A stretch of 30,642 bases of DNA, taken from assembly GCA_900543155.1 (NCBI GenBank), contig UQQN01000016.1:1-30642 (forward strand), given 5' to 3'. Numbering within the stretch: the stretch's first letter is position 1; each line of letters starts with the position of its first letter. A program made the position numbers and the translations under genes. Below the pieces are notes generated by a model that saw nothing but the letters and a program-made list of their open reading frames with translations, was not told the origin of the DNA and did not search any database. This document shows positions 7,548 to 15,515 of this stretch, in pieces. The stretch is from an uncultured Prevotella sp. (GTDB lineage Bacteria; Bacteroidota; Bacteroidia; Bacteroidales; Bacteroidaceae).

Positions 7548-8951
7548 TTATTCTTTTTCAAAATGCGTTTTGATTTTTAAAAGGATTTCGCCTTCGTTGA
7601 AAGTTTTGAAATGATTGCCAAAAAACTCTATGAGCAAGGGATAGTGCATGATTTGAGCCATTTTCATTGCTCTATTGAATGCTTCTTTGTCGCGAATAAT
7701 GAAAAGAGCATAAGCTGCATACACATAGATGGTGGCATATTCGGGACTGTATGTATAGTTGGCAAGGAACCGCCATAGGGTGGGGGCTTCCTTCCAATAA
7801 TTGTGTTGTGCAAGCAGTTGGGTGATAGACAGGCAATCTTTTTCGGTAATTGAAGGAAGAGTAATGGCTGCTTCGAGTGTTTCGATTGCTTTATTTACAT
7901 TTTTAAATTCAACGTAAATTCCTGCTAACTGAATGTAGGCTTCGCTGGGAGATGTGCCCAACATGCAAAGATTAAGAATTAAATCTTTCACTTCGTTGTG
8001 CTGGTTTTCGCTGATGAGTGCGCAAACTAAGTCGTTGATGATTCTTGCATGGTCGGGATTGTCGAGCGGGCAGAGTCGTAAGGCATCTTGCATAAATCGC
8101 AAGGCGTCTTTGTTTTGCTTTAAGGAATAAAGTTGCTCGCCTACATACATTCTTAAGCTATAATCGTTAGGACATTTCTTTATGTATTCCTTGCAACATT
8201 CCATGCCTAGATCGTAGTTTTGCATAGAAAACAATGCGAATACCTTTAAACTCATGGCGCGTTGGTTGTCGGCATCAAGTGCTAAGGCATAATCGCAGCT
8301 TTGTACACAATTTTGAAATTGCTCACATTTTTGCTGAATATCAGCCAACTGTACCCATGAATCGGCATCGTAAGGATTAGCATCCACCATTCTATTGCCT
8401 GCTTCAATGCTCTTGTCGTATTGCTGAAGTTGGAAATAAGCGTCAGCTAAAAGTTCATCTACACGACTGCGAAATTGGTAGTCCGCAGGCATTTTGTTTA
8501 AGTATTTAATGGCGAGATTTTGAAAACCATAGTCAAGCAGAATCTCTGAAAAGTCTAAATACCAGTCATAGTCAGTGGTAGACGCATCAGTTGTTAGGCA
8601 ACTTGCAATTCTTTCTTCTGCTTTTTTGTGTCTGCCACTTGCCACATCCCATTCCGCATAAAACAACTGCACATCGCGGTTAAGTTGGTTAGGAATGCTT
8701 TTTACCAAAGCCAACGCTTCGCTCCATTTTCCGCGTGTTTTCAGTCGATAGGCTTTTACTACTAACACATCTTCGCTATCGGGGTGTAGTTTTTCGGCAA
8801 AGCGCATCAAGCGTTCCGCCTCATAGTTTTTGCCTTCTTTTTCGTAATATTCTTCTATATCCATTAAAACAGAAGCATCCATGTAGAAAGGTTCGCCGCT
8901 TTCTATTCGCTGCTCATATTGTTCAATGGCTTCTTTCAGGTATTTGTTCAT
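7548..8951 (-). CDS. Tetratricopeptide-repeat protein
   Basis: 467 residues with no signal peptide or membrane segment, so probably cytoplasmic. The sequence is a near-continuous array of helical repeats of about 34 residues with TPR-type positions, for example YDADSWVQLADIQQKCEQF, DNQRAMSLKVFALFSMQNY and NDYSLRMYVGEQLYSLKQN. TPR arrays act as protein-protein scaffolds; no enzymatic domain is visible and no specific partner can be named. It lies downstream of glnS in the same direction, separated by a hairpin at 8982-9048, so it may have its own promoter, though no consensus -7 box was found in the gap. Confidence 0.85.
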   Translation of the reverse strand: MNKYLKEAIEQYEQRIESGEPFYMDASVLMDIEEYYEKEGKNYEAERLMRFAEKLHPDSEDVLVVKAYRLKTRGKWSEALALVKSIPNQLNRDVQLFYAEWDVASGRHKKAEERIASCLTTDASTTDYDWYLDFSEILLDYGFQNLAIKYLNKMPADYQFRSRVDELLADAYFQLQQYDKSIEAGNRMVDANPYDADSWVQLADIQQKCEQFQNCVQSCDYALALDADNQRAMSLKVFALFSMQNYDLGMECCKEYIKKCPNDYSLRMYVGEQLYSLKQNKDALRFMQDALRLCPLDNPDHARIINDLVCALISENQHNEVKDLILNLCMLGTSPSEAYIQLAGIYVEFKNVNKAIETLEAAITLPSITEKDCLSITQLLAQHNYWKEAPTLWRFLANYTYSPEYATIYVYAAYALFIIRDKEAFNRAMKMAQIMHYPLLIEFFGNHFKTFNEGEILLKIKTHFEKE

Positions 8952-8981
8952 GGGTAAGTTCTTTAGTTTTTAAGTAAAAAG

Positions 8982-9048
8982 GGCTACACTTTTAGTTTAA
9001 AGTGGGACGAGGGTTCGTCTTCTCTTTTTTGTACTAAAAAGTGTAGCC
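8982..9048 (-). terminator. Long hairpin between glnS and the TPR gene
   Basis: GGCTACACTTTTAGT (8982-8996) pairs with ACTAAAAAGTGTAGCC (9033-9048) with a single bulge, and GACGA/TCGTC forms a second stem inside. On the minus strand it is followed by CTTTTTACTT. It is probably the glnS terminator or an attenuating structure ahead of the TPR gene. Confidence 0.65.
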
Positions 9049-9086
9049 ATTCCTTTTTTATGCGTCTATAAGGCGCGGGGAGAGTG

Positions 9087-10790
9087 TTACTTTTGTTTTG
9101 CCCAAGTATCCTTCAATCCTACTGTGCGGTTAAACACGAGGTGGTCGGGGGTAGAGTGCTTGTCGGCAGTAAAGTAACCTGTGCGTTGGAATTGCAAGTA
9201 GCGATTACCTGTGGGGTTCTCGGCTGCAAACTTCTCTACGTAGCAGTTTGTAAGAACCTTAAGAGAGTCGGGGTTGAGCAATTCGCGGAAGTCACGCTCA
9301 TCGGCAGAGGGATTCTCTACGTTGAAGAGACGGTCGTACAGACGTACTTCTGCGGGTACGCTATGTGCCACACTTACCCAATGCAAAGTGCCCTTAACCT
9401 TACGGTTTGCACCTTCCATACCACTCTTACTTGCGGGATCGTATTCAGCATAAACTTCTTCGATAGTGCCATCGGCAGCCTTCTTGCAACCAGTACACTT
9501 CACGATATAAGCATTCTTTAAGCGTACTTCTTTGCCAGGAACCATACGGAAGAATTTCTTTGGTGCATCTTCCATAAAGTCGGCACGCTCCATCCACAAT
9601 TCACGGCTAAAGGTAATGGTGTGTGTGCCATCAGCTTCGCATTCGGGGTTGTTAATAGCTTCCATTTCCTCAGTCTGACCCTCGGGATAGTTGGTAATGA
9701 TAAGTTTCACAGGGTCGAGCACTGCACTTACGCGTAAGGCACGTGCATTGAGGTCTTCGCGTGCGGCAGCTTCGAGCATGGCATAGTCGTTCAAGGCTTC
9801 GAACTTAGTATAGCCAATCATGTCGATAAATTTGCGCACGGCTTCGGGTGAATAACCACGACGACGTAAACCACATACAGTCGGCATTCGTGGGTCGTCC
9901 CAACCATCAACCAAGTGTTCTTGTACCAAAGCCAAAAGCTTGCGCTTTGACATAACGGTATAAGTAAGGTTCAGACGGTTAAATTCGTACTGATGTGGAC
10001 GATTATCTTCAAGGTCCTTACCCTCCTTCAACTCATCGATAAAGTGGTCGTAGAGAGGACGGTGAGGCACGAATTCCAACGTACAGATAGAGTGGGTTAC
10101 ACCTTCAAAGTAGTCGCTTTGTCCGTGGGCAAAGTCGTACATGGGGTAAACCTTCCATTTGCTACCAGTGCGGTGGTGCTCTTTGTTAATGATGCGGTAG
10201 ATAATAGGATCGCGGAAGTGCATGTTAGGATTAGCCATGTCAATTTTGGCACGCAACACCATAGCACCCTCTGCGATTTCGCCTGAGTTCATCTTTTCAA
10301 AAAGAGCCAAACTCTCTTCAATAGGACGGTTGCGATAAGGGCTTTCTACACCAGGTTGTGTGGGAGTACCTTTTTGTGCAGCAATCTCCTCGCTGCTTTG
10401 TTCGTCAACATATGCCTTGCCCTCCTTAATCAAACGAATGGCAAAGTCCCACAACTTCTGAAAGTAGTCAGAGGCGTGATAAATGTTACCCCATTTAAAG
10501 CCGAGCCACTCAATGTCTTCTTTAATAGCGTCAACATATTCGGTGTCCTCTTTTTGTGGATTGGTATCGTCGAAACGAAGGTTGCACACGCCACCAAACT
10601 TCTGAGCTACACCAAAGTCCATGCAAATAGCTTTGGCGTGACCAATGTGAAGGTAGCCGTTAGGTTCGGGCGGGAAGCGTGTTTGCAAGCGTCCGCCATT
10701 CTTGCCTTCTTTTAAGTCGTTGGCTACAATTTGCTCGATAAAGTTCAAGCTCTTCTTTTCTGTATTCTCAGTGTTATTATTTTCTACCAT
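9087..10790 (-). CDS. glnS: Glutamine--tRNA ligase
   Basis: 567 residues, close to the usual bacterial length of about 550-570. The class I synthetase signature HIGH is at 48-51 within RFPPEPNGYLHIGHAKAI. The KMSKS-equivalent VMSKRK is at about residue 275, and the tRNA-contacting and anticodon-binding beta-barrels occupy the C-terminal half (SVAHSVPAEVRLYDRLF and similar blocks). It charges tRNA-Gln directly with glutamine in the cytoplasm. The HIGH context with PEPNGYLHIGH, together with the overall domain order, is typical of GlnRS rather than GluRS. It lies 71 bases downstream of recQ, with a hairpin between them. Confidence 0.97.
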   Translation of the reverse strand: MVENNNTENTEKKSLNFIEQIVANDLKEGKNGGRLQTRFPPEPNGYLHIGHAKAICMDFGVAQKFGGVCNLRFDDTNPQKEDTEYVDAIKEDIEWLGFKWGNIYHASDYFQKLWDFAIRLIKEGKAYVDEQSSEEIAAQKGTPTQPGVESPYRNRPIEESLALFEKMNSGEIAEGAMVLRAKIDMANPNMHFRDPIIYRIINKEHHRTGSKWKVYPMYDFAHGQSDYFEGVTHSICTLEFVPHRPLYDHFIDELKEGKDLEDNRPHQYEFNRLNLTYTVMSKRKLLALVQEHLVDGWDDPRMPTVCGLRRRGYSPEAVRKFIDMIGYTKFEALNDYAMLEAAAREDLNARALRVSAVLDPVKLIITNYPEGQTEEMEAINNPECEADGTHTITFSRELWMERADFMEDAPKKFFRMVPGKEVRLKNAYIVKCTGCKKAADGTIEEVYAEYDPASKSGMEGANRKVKGTLHWVSVAHSVPAEVRLYDRLFNVENPSADERDFRELLNPDSLKVLTNCYVEKFAAENPTGNRYLQFQRTGYFTADKHSTPDHLVFNRTVGLKDTWAKQK

Positions 10791-10814
10791 AGTGGTTGTT
10801 TGTTTAAAGGGTGC

Positions 10815-10854
10815 AGGGCGGTGATTTTAAAATCTAAATCTTTGGCACCGCCCT
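10815..10854 (-). terminator. Hairpin between recQ and glnS
   Basis: AGGGCGGTG (10815-10823) pairs perfectly with CACCGCCCT (10846-10854), directly after the recQ stop codon. No T tract follows on the minus strand. It is likely a recQ 3' end or processing structure; read-through into glnS is possible because no consensus promoter for glnS was found in the gap. Confidence 0.55.
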
Positions 10855-10861
10855 TATAGGC

Positions 10862-13039
10862 TTAGTTAGCCATTTCCGAGATAAACTTAATTCTTACCAG
10901 TCTAATCTCATCTTCGGTATAATCGTTACCCAGCTCATCGAGTGCAGCATCAAGGTCGTCAGTTTCGCTTTCCTTGAAATACAAGTAAATATCCTCTACG
11001 TGGTCGTCGTCAATCACATCGTTAATAAAGTAATCGATGTTGATTTTTGTGCCCGAGTAAACAATCGATTCAATTTCGTCGAGCAATTCTTCAAATTCAA
11101 TACCATTTGCCATGGCAATGTCATCGAGAGCCACCTTACGGTCGATGCTATGAATAATTCCCACCTTAAGTTTCGATTTGTTAGCTACGGTGCGTATTCT
11201 CAAGTCTTCGGGACGCTCAATTTCGTTTTCCTCACAGTGCTTCTTAATGAGTTTGCAAAACTCAGTACCATAGCGTTTAGCCTTACCAGCACCTACACCA
11301 GGCATATTTTGCAATTCGTCGAGAGTCTGCGGATAGAAAGTAGCCATCGCCTCGAGCGTGTTGTCTTGGAAAATGACATAAGGTGGAACATCGAGTTCCT
11401 TAGAGAGTTCTTTACGTAAATCTTTCAGCATATTGAACAAGCTGGGGTCTACTGCGCACGCCGATTCATCGTGCATTTCGGCTTCAGCTTCTTCTTCAAA
11501 ATTGCGATCTTCTGTTATCATGAATGAAGTTGGTTTCTTTATAAAAGCATGCCCTTCTTTAGTAACTTTAAGCACGCCATAGTTATTTACATCCTTGTCG
11601 AGATAGTCTGAGATGAGCGCCTGTCGAATCACAGCGTTCCACGTACGTTGGCTTACGTCTTCTCCACATCCAAAGCATTCTAATTGGTCGTGGTGGTAGG
11701 CGCAAATTTCCTCAGTACGTTTTCCCAACAAGACATCTTTAATGTAATCATCACGGAAGTTCTCCTTTGTAGCAAGGATAACCTCCAACACTTTCAACAA
11801 ATCCTCTTTCGCTTCAACCTTTTCTTTTGGATGTAAACAGTTGTCGCAGTTACCGCAGTTGTCTTTTTCGTAAGTCTCGCCAAAATAGTGTAGCAAGAGT
11901 TTTCTGCGGCAAAGCGAACTTTCTGCATAAGCGGCAGTTTCTTTTAGGAGTTGTCTGCCAATGTCTTGTTCAGCCACTGGCTTTCCCTCCATGAACTTTT
12001 CTAGTTTCTTTAAGTCTTTGCGTGAGTAAAAAGCAATACATTTTCCTTCGCCACCGTCTCTTCCTGCACGTCCAGTTTCTTGGTAATATCCTTCCAAACT
12101 TTTGGGAATGTCATAGTGAATGACAAAGCGCACATCGGGTTTATCAATACCCATACCAAATGCGATAGTAGCCACAATCACATTGATGCGCTCCATGAGG
12201 AAGTCGTCTTGTGTTTTCGACCTTGTGGCAGCGTCCATACCTGCGTGATAAGCTTCGGCTTTAATGTTGTTTGTGCGCAACACCTCAGCCAATTCTTCCA
12301 CTTTTTTACGGCTCAGACAATAAATAATGCCACTGCGAGGAGTACCTTGCTTAATATACTTAATAATGTCTTTGTCAACATCCTTGGTCTTGGGTCGGAT
12401 TTCGTAATAGAGGTTCGGTCTGTTAAACGAACTCTTATAAGTAATGGCATCGGTTATGGCAAGGTTCTTTTTAATGTCGGTAGCTACTTTTTCGGTAGCA
12501 GTTGCCGTAAGGGCAATGATAGGAGCCTCGCCAATATTGTTGATGATGGGGCGTATTTTACGATATTCAGGACGGAAATCGTGTCCCCATTCTGAAATAC
12601 AGTGAGCCTCGTCAACTGCATAAAAAGAGATTTTTATGCTTTTCAGAAACTCTATGTTACTCTCTTTTGTCAACGATTCGGGAGCTACATAGAGCAGTTT
12701 AGTTATGCCGTTTTTAATATCCGACTTAACCTTTTCAACCTGGTTTCGCGTAAGTGAAGAGTTAATGAAGTGCGCCACACCATCGTTTTGACTCATGTGG
12801 CGGATAGCATCAACTTGATTCTTCATCAAAGCAATAAGCGGGGATATAACAATGGCTGTTCCCTCCATGATGAGTGAAGGCAACTGATAGCACAGTGATT
12901 TACCACCACCTGTAGGCATCAATACAAACACGTTGTTACCTGCTAACAACGATTTGATGATACTTTCTTGGTTGCTTTTGAATGTATCAAAGCCGAAATG
13001 CTCTTTAAGAGCGTGTTTCAATTCAATATCTTCCGTCAT
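10862..13039 (-). CDS. recQ: ATP-dependent DNA helicase RecQ
   Basis: 725 residues. Helicase motif I is MPTGGGKSLCYQLPS (about 40-54), motif II DEAHCISEWG (about 142-151) and motif VI YYQETGRAGRDGG. The zinc-binding RQC cysteines (CRRKLLLH, then CGNCDNC at about 395-401) are followed by the winged-helix part. An HRDC domain lies at about 535-615 (ending near MPGVGAGKAKRYG). A C-terminal extension of about 100 residues is acidic (ESETDDLDAALDELGNDYTE) and makes the protein longer than the 610-residue E. coli enzyme; such tails are usual for Bacteroidota RecQ. It unwinds DNA 3' to 5' in recombination and repair. It lies downstream of clpX but appears to have its own promoter. Confidence 0.96.
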   Translation of the reverse strand: MTEDIELKHALKEHFGFDTFKSNQESIIKSLLAGNNVFVLMPTGGGKSLCYQLPSLIMEGTAIVISPLIALMKNQVDAIRHMSQNDGVAHFINSSLTRNQVEKVKSDIKNGITKLLYVAPESLTKESNIEFLKSIKISFYAVDEAHCISEWGHDFRPEYRKIRPIINNIGEAPIIALTATATEKVATDIKKNLAITDAITYKSSFNRPNLYYEIRPKTKDVDKDIIKYIKQGTPRSGIIYCLSRKKVEELAEVLRTNNIKAEAYHAGMDAATRSKTQDDFLMERINVIVATIAFGMGIDKPDVRFVIHYDIPKSLEGYYQETGRAGRDGGEGKCIAFYSRKDLKKLEKFMEGKPVAEQDIGRQLLKETAAYAESSLCRRKLLLHYFGETYEKDNCGNCDNCLHPKEKVEAKEDLLKVLEVILATKENFRDDYIKDVLLGKRTEEICAYHHDQLECFGCGEDVSQRTWNAVIRQALISDYLDKDVNNYGVLKVTKEGHAFIKKPTSFMITEDRNFEEEAEAEMHDESACAVDPSLFNMLKDLRKELSKELDVPPYVIFQDNTLEAMATFYPQTLDELQNMPGVGAGKAKRYGTEFCKLIKKHCEENEIERPEDLRIRTVANKSKLKVGIIHSIDRKVALDDIAMANGIEFEELLDEIESIVYSGTKINIDYFINDVIDDDHVEDIYLYFKESETDDLDAALDELGNDYTEDEIRLVRIKFISEMAN

Positions 13040-13182
13040 AGCTTTTCCTTGGTTGCTTAGAGGTTAGAGGGTGGTTCTAAAAAGAATCGTTTAGTTAAGA
13101 ATTCTGTTTCAGAATCCCCCTGAAATGTGAGAACATGGGTTTAAAGCATGCATTATAGCCCTTGTCCGTAGGTTTACCTAAG

Positions 13183-13190
13183 CAAAGGTA
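13183..13190 (-). promoter_or_regulatory. Probable -7 element of recQ
   Basis: Read on the minus strand this is TACCTTTG, a perfect fit to TAnnTTTG. No clear -33 TTTG lies at the proper distance. It implies a 5' leader of about 135-145 bases ahead of recQ. Confidence 0.45.
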
Positions 13191-13277
13191 TAACAATTTT
13201 CTTGAAAACACCCTATTCTATATTTATTTTTTATGCAAAAATGGAATATTCTGCAAGACCGAGAATGCGCAGACAAA

Positions 13278-13326
13278 AATAACGGGCTAACTGTTGTATG
13301 TTTCCAAAATCAGTTTGTCCGTTATT
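13278..13326 (-). terminator. clpX terminator
   Basis: On the minus strand AATAACGG...AACTG pairs with CAGTT...CCGTTATT and is followed directly by TTTTTGTC. The stem is about 15 bp with one internal mismatch and a loop of about 17 bases. It would separate the tig-clpP-clpX transcript from recQ. Confidence 0.75.
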
Positions 13327-13395
13327 ATCATTGTTTTATGGGGTTTGGAATAAGATTTTCACGTTTTGTTGAATCCTATCATCGCCCATAATTTT

Positions 13396-14652
13396 TTATG
13401 CCAAGTTGCCACGTTTTTCCATTTGGCTTTCGGCATATTCTTTTGTTACCTCAAATTGTTTTTCGCCTGATGATGGAATTTCAAACATTGCATCCATCAT
13501 AATGGTTTCAACAATAGAGCGTAGACCACGTGCACCCAACTTAAACTCTACCGCCTTGTCTACGATGTAGTCGAGGGCCTCTTTATCGAATGTAAGTTTT
13601 ACTCCATCCATTTCAAAGAGTTTGATGTATTGTCTAACAATAGAGTTTTTGGGCTCAACCAAGATGCGTGCAAGTGCCTCCTTGTCTAATGGGTTAAGAT
13701 AAGTAAGCACAGGCAGACGACCAATGATTTCAGGAATCAAACCAAACGACTTTAAGTCTTGTGGTTCGATATACTGCATCAAGTTCTTGGGGTCAATCTT
13801 CTTTGCGTTCTGCACAGAGTTATAGCCCACCGTGTGTGCGTTAAGTCGTTGTGCAATGCGCTTTTCGATGCCATCGAATGCACCACCGCAAATAAAGAGA
13901 ATGTTGCGAGTGTCTACGTGAATATAGTCTTGGTCGGGGTGTTTGCGTCCACCCTTTGGGGGCACATTCACCATGGTGCCTTCAAGCAGTTTAAGCAAAC
14001 CTTGTTGCACACCTTCGCCACTTACATCGCGTGTGATAGAAGGGTTGTCGGCTTTGCGAGCAATCTTGTCGATCTCATCGATAAACACAATGCCACGTTC
14101 TGCTTTAGCCACATCAAAGTCTGCCACCTGCAACAAGCGCGAAAGGATGCTCTCTACGTCCTCGCCCACATAACCAGCTTCGGTAAATACCGTAGCATCC
14201 ACAATGGTAAAAGGCACGTCGAGCAAACGGGCAATGGTGCGAGCCAAAAGCGTTTTACCTGTACCCGTAGAACCCACCATCACGATGTTAGACTTTTCAA
14301 TTTCCACATCGTCATCGTTCTTTTTAGCCGTGTTAGCTTGCGACAAACGTTTATAGTGGTTATATACCGCCACACTCATGTAGCGTTTTGCATCGTCCTG
14401 TCCTATAATATATTGGTCAAGATAGTCCTTGATTTCCTTTGGCTTAGGCACGTTGTCAAGGTCGATCTTTTCAGCTGTGCTCTTATTCTTTTTGTCGTTT
14501 GCGAGGTCGCTCGGCATGTATTCTTCAAGCATGTGGTATGCGTTCTGAATACAGTCAGAGCAAATAAAGCCATGGGCGCCAGTAAGCAATAAAGGCACTT
14601 CTGATTGTGAACGACCGCAGAAAGAGCAAACATTTTCTTTACTTTTTGCCAT
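13396..14652 (-). CDS. clpX: ATP-dependent Clp protease ATP-binding subunit ClpX
   Basis: 418 residues. The N-terminal zinc-binding domain has C9, C12, C31 and C34. The AAA+ domain has Walker A GSTGTGKT (127-134), pore-1 loop GYVG (160-163), Walker B IVFIDEID (188-195) and the RKH substrate loop (236-238). The ClpP-docking IGF loop of E. coli aligns with VGY (275-277) here. It unfolds tagged or recognised proteins and feeds them to ClpP, whose gene lies 41 bases upstream. The gene order tig-clpP-clpX is the widespread bacterial arrangement. Confidence 0.98.
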   Translation of the reverse strand: MAKSKENVCSFCGRSQSEVPLLLTGAHGFICSDCIQNAYHMLEEYMPSDLANDKKNKSTAEKIDLDNVPKPKEIKDYLDQYIIGQDDAKRYMSVAVYNHYKRLSQANTAKKNDDDVEIEKSNIVMVGSTGTGKTLLARTIARLLDVPFTIVDATVFTEAGYVGEDVESILSRLLQVADFDVAKAERGIVFIDEIDKIARKADNPSITRDVSGEGVQQGLLKLLEGTMVNVPPKGGRKHPDQDYIHVDTRNILFICGGAFDGIEKRIAQRLNAHTVGYNSVQNAKKIDPKNLMQYIEPQDLKSFGLIPEIIGRLPVLTYLNPLDKEALARILVEPKNSIVRQYIKLFEMDGVKLTFDKEALDYIVDKAVEFKLGARGLRSIVETIMMDAMFEIPSSGEKQFEVTKEYAESQMEKRGNLA

Positions 14653-14693
14653 AATCGTTTATGAAGACTTTTTTATAGACTGTTTTCAGCGTG

Positions 14694-15383
14694 TTATTCA
14701 GCCTTTTTGTCTTTCTTAGGTTCAAAAATCTTATCAATCATGCCATACTCTTTAGCCTCGGTAGCTGTCATCCAGTAGTCGCGGTCAGAGTCAGCCCACA
14801 CCTTGTCGAAATCAGTGTGTGAGTGGTCAGCAATGATTGTGTAAAGTTCTTTTTTGAGCTTTTGAATTTCGCGTGCAGTGATTTCGATGTCCGAAGCCTG
14901 ACCTTGTGCGCCACCCATCGGTTGGTGAATCATTACGCGGCTATGGGGCAGGGCAGAGCGTTTGCCTTCTTCGCCAGCCACCAAAAGAACCGCAGCCATT
15001 GAAGCTGCCATACCTGTGCAGATAGTAGCTACATCGCTCTGAATAAATTGCATTGTATCGTAGATTCCTAAACCCGCATAAACTGATCCACCCGGTGAGT
15101 TTACATAGATAGAAATGTCTTTGCCGGGGTCGGTTGAGTCGAGATAGAGCAATTGTGCTTGCAATGTGTTAGCCGTATAGTCATCGATTTGTGTACCCAA
15201 AAAAATGATGCGGTCCATCATCAAACGTGAGAATACGTCCATCTGTGTAACATTCAGTTGGCGTTCCTCAAGAATGTAGGGGTTAAGATACTGATTTTGG
15301 CTTTTAATTACGTCGTCCAATACCATAGAGTTGACTCCTGCATTGGCCACCGCAAATTTTCTGAAATCAGAAAGTGTGTTCAT
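14694..15383 (-). CDS. clpP: ATP-dependent Clp protease proteolytic subunit ClpP
   Basis: 229 residues. The serine-protease triad is S128 (TGMAASMA), H153 (MIHQPMGG) and D202 (SDRDYWM), with the S-H and H-D spacing (25 and 49) identical to E. coli ClpP. The NSPGGSVYAGLGIYD block precedes it. The N-terminus is about 20-30 residues longer than the mature core, consistent with a propeptide that is removed on assembly. It forms the tetradecameric chamber with ClpX, encoded immediately downstream. Confidence 0.97.
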   Translation of the reverse strand: MNTLSDFRKFAVANAGVNSMVLDDVIKSQNQYLNPYILEERQLNVTQMDVFSRLMMDRIIFLGTQIDDYTANTLQAQLLYLDSTDPGKDISIYVNSPGGSVYAGLGIYDTMQFIQSDVATICTGMAASMAAVLLVAGEEGKRSALPHSRVMIHQPMGGAQGQASDIEITAREIQKLKKELYTIIADHSHTDFDKVWADSDRDYWMTATEAKEYGMIDKIFEPKKDKKAE

Positions 15384-15419
15384 AAGTTCTAATATATTTC
15401 TTCTCTTGTTTAATCAAAA

Positions 15420-15487
15420 GAAAGGTAAAAGTTGAAAACCTTAGCAAGCTGACTTGCGACAGCACAACTTTTCAACTTTTACCTTTC
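15420..15487 (-). terminator. Perfect 19-bp hairpin between tig and clpP
   Basis: Bases 15420-15438 (GAAAGGTAAAAGTTGAAAA) pair without mismatch with 15469-15487, and a GCAAG/CTTGC stem sits in the loop. It lies 28 bases after the tig stop codon and 36 bases before the clpP start. On the minus strand it is followed by TTTTGATT rather than a clean T tract, so it may be a partial terminator, a processing site or a stabiliser of the upstream message. Confidence 0.6.
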
Positions 15488-15515
15488 AATTTAAACCGCG
15501 TATAATCGGTTATTA

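Larger units (their letters stand above)
13040..13395 (-). other. Gap between clpX and recQ, holding the clpX 3' end and the recQ leader
   Basis: No gene is visible. On the minus strand it contains the clpX terminator hairpin (13278-13326), then a recQ -7 candidate, then a leader of roughly 140 bases. The leader has a small perfect stem-loop (ATTCTG-TTT-CAGAAT on the plus strand) and a GGGGG run. The same AGGGTGGTT...CTAAA wording also occurs in the hairpin at 21957-21986. Confidence 0.6.

Noticed and set aside
13067..13080. AGGGTGGTTCTAAA shared with the hairpin at 21957-21986
   Set aside because: A 14-base partial match in low-complexity leader DNA is too weak to claim a shared regulatory element without a genome-wide count.
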